Assembly (NCBI GenBank): GCA_905203475.1
Contig: CAJKWD010000007.1
Coordinates: 1 to 35,961 of the forward strand
Source: an uncultured Acholeplasmataceae bacterium
GTDB taxonomy: Bacteria; Bacillota_I; Bacilli_A; RF39; UBA660
Direction: 5' to 3'
Length of the DNA stretch: 35,961 bases
Shown: piece after piece, positions 8,160-16,103 of the stretch
Position numbering within the stretch: position 1 is the stretch's first letter
Layout: each line of letters opens with the position of its first letter
Position numbers and translations under genes: made by a program
The notes under the pieces: generated by a model
Database searches by the model: none
What the model was told of the DNA's origin: nothing
The model's input: the letters and a program-made list of their open reading frames with translations, nothing else

Positions 8160-10034
8160 TTACTTTGGTGATTTTTTTGGATTTGCAAAAGTTAATCCAC
8201 TATAAATAGTACGAAGTGTAGACAGTGAATATGTTACTGTATGCCAATCCTTAGTTGCCGCATCAAATGTATTAGTAACTCCATCTAAGTTTCCTTCTTG
8301 AATAGTAATTTGATCACCATTTACTCCAGTGACAATTCCAACATGTCCCCACGGTGCTGGATTCTTTGCTGAAAAGATAGCTCCAACTTTTGGAGTATTA
8401 GATTTTTCAAATTTATCTCCATGTACACGTACTAATTCGTCTACCCAATCTCCACCATTTGCACTAAATCCTGGTGAATAACCATATATCTCATAGAATC
8501 TACCCCAAGCAAACCAAGTACACTGTCCATATAAACCTTGAGCTGCATATACATTACTTGGTGATTTCCAAGCAGCCGCATTGGCAAAGTTAGGATTTCC
8601 TTCTAAAGATCCATCTCCACCACCTGTACAGTTAGAAGTAACTTCTACTGCATTTGGGTAAGTTTTCTTAACCATTTCAGCTACACTCTTACCTTGATTT
8701 GCCATTGCATTCCATTGTTGTTGAACGTCTGACATATACTGTGTATTCAATACTTTACCATCTTTATCAACAACTACTTGTCCAGTTGTTTCTGCAACTA
8801 AAGCACGGATACGATCGTTTTCTGGAAGAGGTGCCTTGGACCATGGTTTAGAAGCATCATATCCTGAATGAATCGTATTTCCATATTCTCCACCAGCACC
8901 ATTTGACCAACAACCTTTATCAGGATCACAATATGCTTGATCCCAAGTACATGCTCTAATTTGAATTACAGAATATCCATCTTCAGTTGTAACTTCACCA
9001 CCATATGATCTTGTCAGTGCAAAAGAACGGGCTGCAATTGCTTGCATTTTAATTGCCTCATCTGGTGCTCCTCCATTCTCTGTATAGGTAACACCTAAAA
9101 TATATTTTTCTAAATCAACTAGTTCCTCATCTTCTAATGGGCCAGTAGTTCCTCCACCAGCAGTACACCCTAATAAACGTACCTTTACATTAGATACAGT
9201 TTGAAGTCCCGCTGAAGAATTAATGTTGAAACTACAGACACCTACACCATCGCTATCAGTGTCTTGAAAATCGTTTAATGCTGCCTCATACATATCACGA
9301 TTAAAGTAAATTTGATCAATTAAATCATTAAACAATTGATCCTTTTCTTTTTCATCTGTAGGAATTTTAGTTCCCATTGCCTTTAATTTATTTTCAATAA
9401 AATTATCATATAGCCATTGTCGATATTCTTCTTCCGATTTTACACTATTACCATCGACCATGCCTTCCATTAATTTAATTGCTTCATTTCTTAAATCATT
9501 ATAACTTTGTTGTGTTTTCTCATCACCACAGTCATACTGTATTTCTGGTGGTGTATCAGATGATTCTTCACTCTGCTCTGGCTCAATAATTGTACATTCA
9601 CTATTGGTATTCGTCATTGCAGAATTTCCAATAAATACTGCAGATAAAACTAATGGTGCATCTATTTGAATCCCTTTTGAAGCATAATATTCATATTTAT
9701 CCCCAACAACACGATAAAATACTTCTTCTCCTGTTCCCCAATATCCGGTCGTAAAGAAATTACCTAGTGACTCAAAAAAACTACCTACGCTGCTACCTGC
9801 ATCATCTAAAGCTTTTTGAATACCATTCATACCATTATCAATGGCAGCAATCGGTAAGATAATTAAACAAGCGGCGGCAATTATGATTACAAAAAAGCCG
9901 CCCACACCTGCCATAATAGGTACAAATAGTTTATTTTTGAATAAGCCTTTCAACATATTGGTTACTTGACTTCCACCACTTTGGTTGTCACTAGTATTTT
10001 GTTTTCCTTTATTGAAAAAATTGAAAGGATTCAT
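8160..10034 (-). CDS. T4SS cell-wall hydrolase: SpoIID-like plus CHAP domains (VirB1-like role)
   Basis: 624 aa. A glycine-rich N-terminus is followed by one membrane helix (about 37-65) and an extracellular region. Residues about 300-450 match SpoIID: LEKYILGV, then EAIKMQAIAARSFAL, with Glu319 in the position of the SpoIID catalytic glutamate (lytic transglycosylase on denuded glycan). Residues about 490-615 are a CHAP domain with GQCTWFAW (Cys505) and WGHVGIV (His564), typical of peptidoglycan amidases/endopeptidases. One protein could thus cut both glycan and peptide to open the wall, the role VirB1 or TcpG/PrgK-type hydrolases play in other T4SS. It follows virB4 by 34 bases. SpoIID as the glycan-cutting half is unusual, since lysozyme-like or SLT domains are the common partners. 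Confidence 0.9.
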   Translation of the reverse strand: MNPFNFFNKGKQNTSDNQSGGSQVTNMLKGLFKNKLFVPIMAGVGGFFVIIIAAACLIILPIAAIDNGMNGIQKALDDAGSSVGSFFESLGNFFTTGYWGTGEEVFYRVVGDKYEYYASKGIQIDAPLVLSAVFIGNSAMTNTNSECTIIEPEQSEESSDTPPEIQYDCGDEKTQQSYNDLRNEAIKLMEGMVDGNSVKSEEEYRQWLYDNFIENKLKAMGTKIPTDEKEKDQLFNDLIDQIYFNRDMYEAALNDFQDTDSDGVGVCSFNINSSAGLQTVSNVKVRLLGCTAGGGTTGPLEDEELVDLEKYILGVTYTENGGAPDEAIKMQAIAARSFALTRSYGGEVTTEDGYSVIQIRACTWDQAYCDPDKGCWSNGAGGEYGNTIHSGYDASKPWSKAPLPENDRIRALVAETTGQVVVDKDGKVLNTQYMSDVQQQWNAMANQGKSVAEMVKKTYPNAVEVTSNCTGGGDGSLEGNPNFANAAAWKSPSNVYAAQGLYGQCTWFAWGRFYEIYGYSPGFSANGGDWVDELVRVHGDKFEKSNTPKVGAIFSAKNPAPWGHVGIVTGVNGDQITIQEGNLDGVTNTFDAATKDWHTVTYSLSTLRTIYSGLTFANPKKSPK

Positions 10035-10068
10035 GAAGACTCACCTCGTTCCTGCTAAAAATTACTGA

Positions 10069-11853
10069 CTATAATCCGCCTCCTGAACCAAATGAGTCTA
10101 ATTCTTGTTCAGAAGCAATAATATTGATACGCATTCTTCTACTACCACAAACAAATAATGCTTCTCCTTGGTTGTATCTCTTAATACTTTCCATTTCATT
10201 ATCATTCAAATCAATTAATTTTCCTAAATCTTCTACAGCTTGTTTCTTAAGACCCATAACTAAATAATAAGAAGCATTATCAAAAATTGCTTTTCCATGA
10301 ACAAGCACACGTGGATCACTAAAATCACTTGGTTGTTGTGTGATAATAATTGTTCCCGTATTGTATTTACGAGCACGACGTTGAATTTGTGCTAAAAATT
10401 CTGCTCCCATTTCATTATTACCACTTAATAAAACGTGAGCTTCATCTACACATAAAACTGTATTAACACTCTTATCCAAAGTCATACCCCATGCATATTT
10501 TAAAATATTAAAGAACAAAGCATTACGAATGTTTGTATCTGTATTCATTAATTCACGAATATTAAATACAACAAAATCACTACGTGGTTGAATTGTCGTA
10601 TGCCCATCAAAGTAGAAACGTAATTCACGAACAATTGGTCTTATTTTCATTTCCAAATATTCCATAATATCACGTTCACGTGTTTTTTCTGGCATTGCAT
10701 TTAATCTTCCGCGAATGGTCAAATAAACATCTTTAAAAGTAGGATAATCGTTTGATGTAAATTTTGTAAAATCTGAATTAAAATCTATTCCAAAACGACG
10801 ATAAGTATCTTGTACAACTTCACTGAATAAGTTCAATACATCTCCTGGAATTTCAGGATCGTAATAACGTAAAAATGCTTTTAATGAAAGCAACGTACTT
10901 GTCAATACAGAATGACTTGCGCCTGCTTGTAATTCTTCATCATCCGCATCTAATACAATCTCTAGAGGGTTAATCATACCAAATTCTCCACCACGTCCTA
11001 GATCAATAAAATCTCCATTATAAAGACGTGCCATTTCCTCTAATTCCCCTTCAGGATCGATTGCAATTACTTTATAATTATTTCTAAAATGACTCCTTAA
11101 CATAATCTTAGCAGCAGTTGATTTACCACTACCAGAAGTACCAAGAATAATTAAATTGGCATTATTACGGTTATGTTCTTTTTGTACTTGATACAAAAAT
11201 TGATTAAATAAAATAACTCCTCCAGAAAAATCAACTCCTAATAAAGTAGATAATCCTGGATCCTTAATACTATCAAAAATAAATGGATACATTGCAGCAA
11301 TTGTTGGTGATGGAATTGGTGTTCCAATTCGTTCTTCTATATCTTGATCTGGGAAAATAGGTAAAATTGATTTTAATACTTTTTCCTGCTCAAAACGTAG
11401 TGGAACTGCTCTCATCTGCATTGCTTCCAAATAATTTTTTAACTGCATTTTTTTATTTGTTAACTCTTCTTCACTATCCGCTGTAATCATGACATGTAAT
11501 TGAAAATCAAAAATCTTTGATTGCGTTGCTGCAATCATTTGAATAAATGCTTCTAACGATTCATAGTCTTGACGAATTCTCTCTTGGATGGTTTTATCTG
11601 GTTCTTGTTGATATTTATCCTTTAAATCAGCAATCTCTTTATTTAACATCTTAGAGATTTCACTGTATGCAAATGGAATATGTTTAATAACCATTTTAAT
11701 CCCTGACATACTTGTTAAATCTGATAAAAATCCTGGGCTAATGTATTTTGGGTAAGATATTACTGTCAATATTGTCGCATACTTATCACTAATAATAAAA
11801 TCAGATGGTCTAAACTCTAAACCTTTTGGAGCAATCTGTGTTTTAATATCCAC
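10069..11853 (-). CDS. virB4: VirB4-type T4SS ATPase
   Basis: 594 aa. The N-terminal ~200 residues match the membrane-proximal domain of Gram-positive VirB4 proteins. Walker A is GTSGSGKST (238-246), followed by IDPEGELEEMARLYNGDFIDLG, and Walker B is VLCVDEAHVLL near 467. It powers pilus/channel assembly in the cytoplasm at the membrane. The GTG start overlaps the end of the upstream gene by 11 bases, with GGTGAT just before it, implying translational coupling. Compared with full-length family members (often about 650-850 aa), the first ~180 residues are supplied by the upstream ORF, so the pair looks like a VirB4 split into two genes. The junction shows no sign of a simple indel: each side has its own stop or start and the ribosome site is well placed. 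Confidence 0.93.
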   Translation of the reverse strand: MDIKTQIAPKGLEFRPSDFIISDKYATILTVISYPKYISPGFLSDLTSMSGIKMVIKHIPFAYSEISKMLNKEIADLKDKYQQEPDKTIQERIRQDYESLEAFIQMIAATQSKIFDFQLHVMITADSEEELTNKKMQLKNYLEAMQMRAVPLRFEQEKVLKSILPIFPDQDIEERIGTPIPSPTIAAMYPFIFDSIKDPGLSTLLGVDFSGGVILFNQFLYQVQKEHNRNNANLIILGTSGSGKSTAAKIMLRSHFRNNYKVIAIDPEGELEEMARLYNGDFIDLGRGGEFGMINPLEIVLDADDEELQAGASHSVLTSTLLSLKAFLRYYDPEIPGDVLNLFSEVVQDTYRRFGIDFNSDFTKFTSNDYPTFKDVYLTIRGRLNAMPEKTRERDIMEYLEMKIRPIVRELRFYFDGHTTIQPRSDFVVFNIRELMNTDTNIRNALFFNILKYAWGMTLDKSVNTVLCVDEAHVLLSGNNEMGAEFLAQIQRRARKYNTGTIIITQQPSDFSDPRVLVHGKAIFDNASYYLVMGLKKQAVEDLGKLIDLNDNEMESIKRYNQGEALFVCGSRRMRINIIASEQELDSFGSGGGL

Positions 11854-12394
11854 TTGTCATCACCGTCCCAAACGTAGTGGTTTGTCCACCATTTAAAAAG
11901 TTATCTAATATAATTCTCAAATCATCATTTGTAGTTTGATGACAAGTTAAACCTGCATTCGCAAATTGTGTAATTAAAGTACGAATACGTTTCTGCATCT
12001 TATCTTCATCTCTGATTTTAAATAGTAAATAATATTCTGTATCAACAATATTATTGTTTACAAATGAATTCCCTTTATTGATATCTTCTACAATCAACTT
12101 ACGACGAATTGGATCATTTGTACTATTATATAGAAGTTGTAACTGTGATAAATAAACACTAATATCAACTGGTCTATCAGCTGCAATTACCCAAAATTCA
12201 TAATCTATGGTGTTATATACATTTTTCAAATTAGAAATCATTCCACTTTGTACATCATAGTCAAGAATAAATATATTTCTTGGCATAATTTTAACACCAG
12301 TTACTTTTTCATTATTATCAAGTATAATTGTACCATTTTTAATATCTTTTACCGGTACAAACTGTGTTGTATACTTATCTTTTATTTGTGCCAC
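11843..12394 (-). CDS. VirB4 N-terminal-domain-like protein (separate gene)
   Basis: 183 aa from the GTG at 12394. It begins MAQIKDKYTTQFVPVKDI and continues with a short beta-rich region and long helices, resembling the extreme N-terminal domain found ahead of the ATPase in Gram-positive VirB4/TraC proteins. No P-loop or membrane segment. It is stop/start-overlapped with the ATPase gene downstream, so probably made with it at a fixed ratio. The frame is open to a TTG at 12421, but that start would overlap prgI by 47 bases; the GTG gives a 20-base overlap and a family-like N-terminus. The family assignment rests on position and general pattern. Confidence 0.65.
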   Translation of the reverse strand: MAQIKDKYTTQFVPVKDIKNGTIILDNNEKVTGVKIMPRNIFILDYDVQSGMISNLKNVYNTIDYEFWVIAADRPVDISVYLSQLQLLYNSTNDPIRRKLIVEDINKGNSFVNNNIVDTEYYLLFKIRDEDKMQKRIRTLITQFANAGLTCHQTTNDDLRIILDNFLNGGQTTTFGTVMTSGY

Positions 12395-12692
12395 GGCGAA
12401 TACACCAACCTTCCCATTCAAATTGTCTTCTTTCTGTATAAAAATTAATGAGTTCCTGAATAAATGTCAAAACATTATGATAATTTGGAACTGGCATTAC
12501 AAGAAAGCCAGTTACCAATCCTGGAGCTAATACAATAATTGTTACTAATGTAGACTGTAATGGTACAAACATCAATAATATTAATGTTAAACTAACTCCA
12601 ATTCCAAACATTGCCAAATCAAACCAAGTAAACAATCCAAATAATAGTCTTGACTTCTTTGAATTGGCCGGAATCAAATAATTTCCATCCAT
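12375..12692 (-). CDS. PrgI-family (VirB3-like) T4SS inner membrane protein
   Basis: 105 aa with the PrgI pattern: a short N-terminus reading YLIPANSKKSRLLFGLFT, two close membrane helices (about 22-42 and 46-66), a PVPNY-like turn and a charged C-terminus. PrgI/TcpE/VirB3 proteins sit in the membrane beside VirB4 and are nearly always encoded just before it, as here. It follows virB6 by 23 bases and overlaps the VirB4 N-terminal-like gene. AGGGTG lies about ten bases before the ATG. Confidence 0.85.
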   Translation of the reverse strand: MDGNYLIPANSKKSRLLFGLFTWFDLAMFGIGVSLTLILLMFVPLQSTLVTIIVLAPGLVTGFLVMPVPNYHNVLTFIQELINFYTERRQFEWEGWCIRRGTNKR

Positions 12693-12715
12693 TTCGTATC
12701 ACACCCTTTTCTTCT

Positions 12716-14638
12716 TTAAGATTTTTTCTTTCCAATATCATTCATTTCTTGTAATTTTGTAATGTCTTTTCCTAGACTTTGAGCAAGCTTGTCACTATCA
12801 CGACGTGCATTGTTGGCAGAATTGATAGCCTCAAACATATCTCTATCAACTAAGCTATCAGATACTTGTGACTCAAGATTACGTAAGAAGGCATCATCGA
12901 CAACTTCACCAGAAGTATGATTTTTAATTTCATCTTCAGTTGTTATGTGACTATTAAGTGCAACTTCTTGAACGTATTTATCCCAATCAACATTTTCTAC
13001 TTTATATGATCCATCCTCATTTTGAGAATATAAACTTGTTAAGTTAGGTTGGAATCTTGCATCTACTTGTTGTAAACGCGATCTGAATAGTTCAGCATTT
13101 GTCTTTTCTGACAACTCTGCGTTTTTCTTCTTTTCCATCAACTCTTTGATTTTACCTTTACGTTCATCTTGAGAACCAAATGATTGTGGGGTACCAGTAA
13201 AATCAGTAAATTTATTGATTGCTTTTTCTTTTAATCCATATCCCATTGCTCTATTATTACGAGCTTGAATTGAACCTACTCTTCCGGCACTAATTCCAGC
13301 CATAATTCCTTTTCCTTTACCAGCTGCATATCCAGCACGCATACCACCAGATCCCATTCCTCCAGCAGTAGTAGCTAAGCCCTTCCCCAGTGCTCCAAAT
13401 GCTGATTTTCCATACATTCTTTCAAATTTAGCTTGATCCTCAGGTTTCCAATTAGAACCAGCAGCCTCTTTTTCTCTTAACATTGCTCGTCTTCCAGCCA
13501 TGTAATTACCTAAGTTGGCAGCACCACCAACAAGGGCTCCTCCAAAACCACCGGCAAGTCCTGCTGCAAATACTCCCATCTTGCCCGCAGAGAATGCTTT
13601 TTCTGATTTAATTCCTGTAATATCTTCAATTAATTGTGGAACTTGTTTTGCAAATAATAACAATCCAATAATTACAAATGCACTTAATAACCAATTTGAA
13701 TATCCACTCATATAAACAAAGTCACCAAGTTCAGCATCAAATGTATAATATCCTAAACCATTAATTCCTACTAATTCTGAAATTACAAATATAATAAAGT
13801 AAATTGTAATTAAACGAATAAAAATACTTAAAAAACATGAAACAGACTGTGAAATCCAATTTTTAAAGATAGAACTACCTTTCGACTCTTCAATATTAGC
13901 CAAAATTGGTACAGGGGCAATTAGTTGTAAGAAAGACAATTTAACTGCACGTACGGCCAGATCAAAACAATACATCAAAATCATCCATGCTACAAATCCA
14001 CCAGCAATTGTGGAAATTAAAAAGCTATATGAATAATTATCACTACCAATTAAATCTTCTAAATCTTCAATCGATTCCGCTGTTGCATAAGTACATGCTT
14101 CATCGTCTTCTTCAGCATTTTCACAATCGGCAGGTGTTTTTACTTCTACGCTATTATCAGATGTCGCTTTAGGATGGAAAAATCCTTTAAATACCTGTAA
14201 AGCAATTGTTTGACCACCATTTACATATGCATTTTCTACTCTCTCAGTATCGCTAGATGCACCTAAAATGAGGTTCCCCAGAACATTGTCTTGTATAATA
14301 TAAGATTGAATACGATAAGCAAGAGTAAAGATATTAGGTGTTAGCACTAATAATACAAGTGCGATCACAACTCTTTTAATTAATGTTGGCCCTCCCTTGG
14401 ACATAGAATCAGGACTGACTAGCATCGTAATTAAAGAGATTGCTACTTTAAATAACATAAATACACCAATAATAACATAAATTCTTTGAGCAAAATTGGC
14501 TACAGTTGTATCAGATAATAATGATACATTTGAAATTTGAAAAAATAAAGCATATAAATCTTGAATAAATCCGTAAATAATTTTATCTAACCAATAAAAG
14601 AATGGCTGTAAAAAGTTTCTAACGATCCAATCTCCCAT
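12716..14638 (-). CDS. VirB6/TrbL-like polytopic T4SS channel protein
   Basis: 640 aa. Several membrane helices span the first ~370 residues, with an extracellular insert of about 70 residues (roughly 125-205) containing paired cysteines (ADCENAEEDDEACTY). A Gly/Ala-rich stretch (about 380-450) with repeated GGMGSGG-type sequence follows, and then a charged, probably cytoplasmic tail. Size, topology and position first in the prgI-virB4 operon fit the VirB6-like channel subunit. The frame also offers a GTG at 14647, but AAGGGGTG spans that codon and is correctly spaced for the ATG at 14638, which I use. It has its own promoter with an extended -10. Confidence 0.85.
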   Translation of the reverse strand: MGDWIVRNFLQPFFYWLDKIIYGFIQDLYALFFQISNVSLLSDTTVANFAQRIYVIIGVFMLFKVAISLITMLVSPDSMSKGGPTLIKRVVIALVLLVLTPNIFTLAYRIQSYIIQDNVLGNLILGASSDTERVENAYVNGGQTIALQVFKGFFHPKATSDNSVEVKTPADCENAEEDDEACTYATAESIEDLEDLIGSDNYSYSFLISTIAGGFVAWMILMYCFDLAVRAVKLSFLQLIAPVPILANIEESKGSSIFKNWISQSVSCFLSIFIRLITIYFIIFVISELVGINGLGYYTFDAELGDFVYMSGYSNWLLSAFVIIGLLLFAKQVPQLIEDITGIKSEKAFSAGKMGVFAAGLAGGFGGALVGGAANLGNYMAGRRAMLREKEAAGSNWKPEDQAKFERMYGKSAFGALGKGLATTAGGMGSGGMRAGYAAGKGKGIMAGISAGRVGSIQARNNRAMGYGLKEKAINKFTDFTGTPQSFGSQDERKGKIKELMEKKKNAELSEKTNAELFRSRLQQVDARFQPNLTSLYSQNEDGSYKVENVDWDKYVQEVALNSHITTEDEIKNHTSGEVVDDAFLRNLESQVSDSLVDRDMFEAINSANNARRDSDKLAQSLGKDITKLQEMNDIGKKKS

Positions 14639-14676
14639 GGAAGTCACCCCTTAACTTATAGTCTATACACATCAAC

Positions 14677-14705
14677 ATTATATCATAAAAAAAAGTATTT
14701 ATAAA
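14677..14705 (-). promoter_or_regulatory. Promoter of the virB6-prgI-virB4 operon (extended -10)
   Basis: Reading leftward, TGATATAAT (extended -10, hexamer at 14677-14682) is preceded 17 bases upstream by a weak TTTATA. It lies directly after the terminator of the preceding pilin gene, about 35 bases before the virB6-like start. Confidence 0.55.
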
Positions 14706-14714
14706 ATACTTTTT
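14687..14714 (-). terminator. Rho-independent terminator after the third VirB2-like gene
   Basis: Reading leftward: AAAGTATTT-TATA-AATACTTT then a T-run. The stem is near perfect. It partly overlaps the weak -35 of the next promoter. Confidence 0.8.
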
Positions 14715-14730
14715 CTTGATATTATCACTT

Positions 14731-15276
14731 TTATCCACACTGTTCATTTAACAAACAGTTAGCACATTCCATAATTGATCCAGCACCTGCTTCATCAAGT
14801 AAATCAGCAGCAAATTGAACAATCGTAAACACTAAAAATACAGCTATGCCAGCAATTAACCTTTGAATAAATTTTTTCCCTGCTTTACTAATTGCTGAAT
14901 CATCACGTGCGACTGTTGCTTTAGCAAAATCTAACATTCCAAATAATACAAGTGCGATCGGTGTTATAATTTTTAATAAATTATATATATTAGATACAAA
15001 AGTTGGAATTCTCGAATCAATCTTGATATCTGTCCCACACATAGTGATATCATTACTAGCACTTTCTTCAGCTTCTAATTGTGCTATACATTGGTCATAT
15101 CCCTTGTCATTACAGCTATCTGTCAAAATATTTCCTTCGGAATCTCTTTCACAATTAGCACGCCTACAAGCCTCTTGTTGTTCGGCAGTTGCTGCTAATG
15201 TAGTAAATGGAATCATCATAAAACACATGAATAATACAAAACTATAAAAGAATATATGTTTTTTCTTCATCGTCAT
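14731..15276 (-). CDS. VirB2-like T4SS pilin 3, with cleavable signal peptide
   Basis: 181 aa. A classical signal peptide (Lys-Lys-Lys, hydrophobic core, FTTLAATA end, about 1-28) is followed by a Cys-rich spacer (about 29-75). The remainder is homologous to the two shorter genes upstream: Cys then DIKIDSRIP, VSNI, a first helix ending ALVLFGMLDFAKATV, a basic loop, KKFIQRLIAG, a second helix and LDEAGAG, with three more cysteines at the end. Two helices with a short basic loop is the VirB2/TrbC pilin plan. The ATG at 15276 is chosen because AGGTGA lies just upstream; the frame extends further, through the promoter. It has its own promoter (TTGAAA, 16 bases, TATACT) and terminator. Confidence 0.8.
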   Translation of the reverse strand: MTMKKKHIFFYSFVLFMCFMMIPFTTLAATAEQQEACRRANCERDSEGNILTDSCNDKGYDQCIAQLEAEESASNDITMCGTDIKIDSRIPTFVSNIYNLLKIITPIALVLFGMLDFAKATVARDDSAISKAGKKFIQRLIAGIAVFLVFTIVQFAADLLDEAGAGSIMECANCLLNEQCG

Positions 15277-15292
15277 AATCTCACCTAATATT

Positions 15293-15320
15293 AGTATAAC
15301 ACATCCTATTTTTTTTTCAA
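15293..15320 (-). promoter_or_regulatory. Sigma-A-type promoter of VirB2-like gene 3
   Basis: TTGAAA (15315-15320), 16-base spacer, TATACT (15293-15298), read on the minus strand. It gives a very short leader before the AGGTGA site. Confidence 0.65.
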
Positions 15321-15349
15321 AGAAAAAGAACACAGATCAATGTTCTTTA
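15318..15349 (-). terminator. Rho-independent terminator after VirB2-like gene 2
   Basis: Reading leftward: AAGAACA, eight-base loop, TGTTCTT then TTTCTTT. The stop codon of the 114-aa gene lies in the loop. Confidence 0.75.
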
Positions 15350-15681
15350 ATAATTTCTTGAATACATTTCAAAGCTTCATAATCATTTGTTCTACGACCA
15401 TTTGTTTCTGCTGAATCTAACATTTTTAATAAAAATATTGTAATACTTATCACAAAGAACACCATAGCTCCAGCAATTAATTTCTTTACAAATAATTGCT
15501 GACACTTTTTCATGTCTTCTTCTTTTTTGGCAACAACCCCTTTTGCTAAATCAATCATTCCAAAAATAATTAATAATAATGGGATTCCAATTTTAATAAA
15601 ATCAATCACATAAGAGATACTATTTAATATATAGTCAGGAATAGGAACTCCACCAATAGAGCACGAACTAAGTATTAACAT
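15337..15681 (-). CDS. VirB2-like T4SS pilin 2
   Basis: 114 aa, clearly paralogous to the 109-aa gene upstream and to the C-terminal part of the 181-aa gene downstream. Its landmarks are SSCSIGGVPIP at the N-terminus, a helix ending LLLIIFGMIDLAKGVV, a basic KKEEDMKKCQ loop, VKKLIAGAMVFFVISI and LDSAE. Cys7 and Cys106 sit near the two ends, as in pilin 1. There is no classical signal peptide: the homologous region begins at residue 3. No Shine-Dalgarno sequence is present; instead the T-run of a strong terminator hairpin directly abuts the ATG, so translation probably depends on read-through and coupling, and output should be much lower than for pilin 1. Confidence 0.8.
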   Translation of the reverse strand: MLILSSCSIGGVPIPDYILNSISYVIDFIKIGIPLLLIIFGMIDLAKGVVAKKEEDMKKCQQLFVKKLIAGAMVFFVISITIFLLKMLDSAETNGRRTNDYEALKCIQEIIKEH

Positions 15682-15714
15682 AAAAAAGAAAAGTAATTAC
15701 TAGAGTAATTACTT
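15682..15714 (-). terminator. Strong intercistronic hairpin between pilins 1 and 2
   Basis: Reading leftward: an 11-base arm AAGTAATTACT and its complement AGTAATTACTT (15691-15701 with 15704-15714), followed by TTCTTTTTT that ends at the start codon of pilin 2. It overlaps the pilin 1 stop codon. Probably a partial terminator/attenuator. Confidence 0.8.
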
Positions 15715-16042
15715 AAAAAATCTCCTTCAAACATGTTACTGCGCCAGTTGTTTGTCCGTCTTTTTTACCAGCATTATCTAGAATTCCTACTAAGAATTGT
15801 ACAATTGTAATAACAAAGAATACAAATGCAGCTACCATTAATCTTTTAAGGAAAGTAGTTTGAGCTTTCTTAATTTCATCTTCTTTACTACTCATAACAG
15901 CTTTTCCTAAATCCATCATTCCAAAAATAACTAATAAAACTGGAACACCGATTTTAATACCTGTAACAACATAACTAATAATATTAGTAATCATTGCTGG
16001 GATTTCTACACCACCAATTTCACAACCTGCTAATATAAACAT
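15713..16042 (-). CDS. VirB2-like T4SS pilin 1
   Basis: 109 aa. It starts MFILAGCEIGGVEIP, followed by two membrane helices separated by a basic loop (SSKEDEIKKAQTTFLKR), with the family motifs LLVIFGMMDLGKAV and LDNAG. Cys7 and Cys104 flank the molecule and are conserved in position in pilin 2. The LAGC near the start looks like a lipobox but has no basic n-region or h-region before it. It has the best expression signals of the three: a consensus promoter (TTGACA, 17 bases, TATACT) and GAGGGAGG before the ATG. It is probably the major T4SS pilin subunit, inserted as a two-helix membrane protein. Confidence 0.82.
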   Translation of the reverse strand: MFILAGCEIGGVEIPAMITNIISYVVTGIKIGVPVLLVIFGMMDLGKAVMSSKEDEIKKAQTTFLKRLMVAAFVFFVITIVQFLVGILDNAGKKDGQTTGAVTCLKEIF

Positions 16043-16066
16043 AATTTACCTCCCTCATTCAAATTA

Positions 16067-16095
16067 AGTATAACTAATATTTCCAATTTTGTCAA
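16067..16095 (-). promoter_or_regulatory. Strong sigma-A promoter of VirB2-like gene 1
   Basis: TTGACA (16090-16095), 17-base spacer, TATACT (16067-16072) on the minus strand, about 24 bases before the ATG. Confidence 0.8.
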
Positions 16096-16103
16096 TTTAA
16101 ATA

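Noticed and set aside
15713..15760. LAGC at the start of pilin 1 read as a lipoprotein signal.
   Set aside because: There is no basic n-region or hydrophobic h-region before it; the Cys belongs to a motif shared with pilins 2 and 3.
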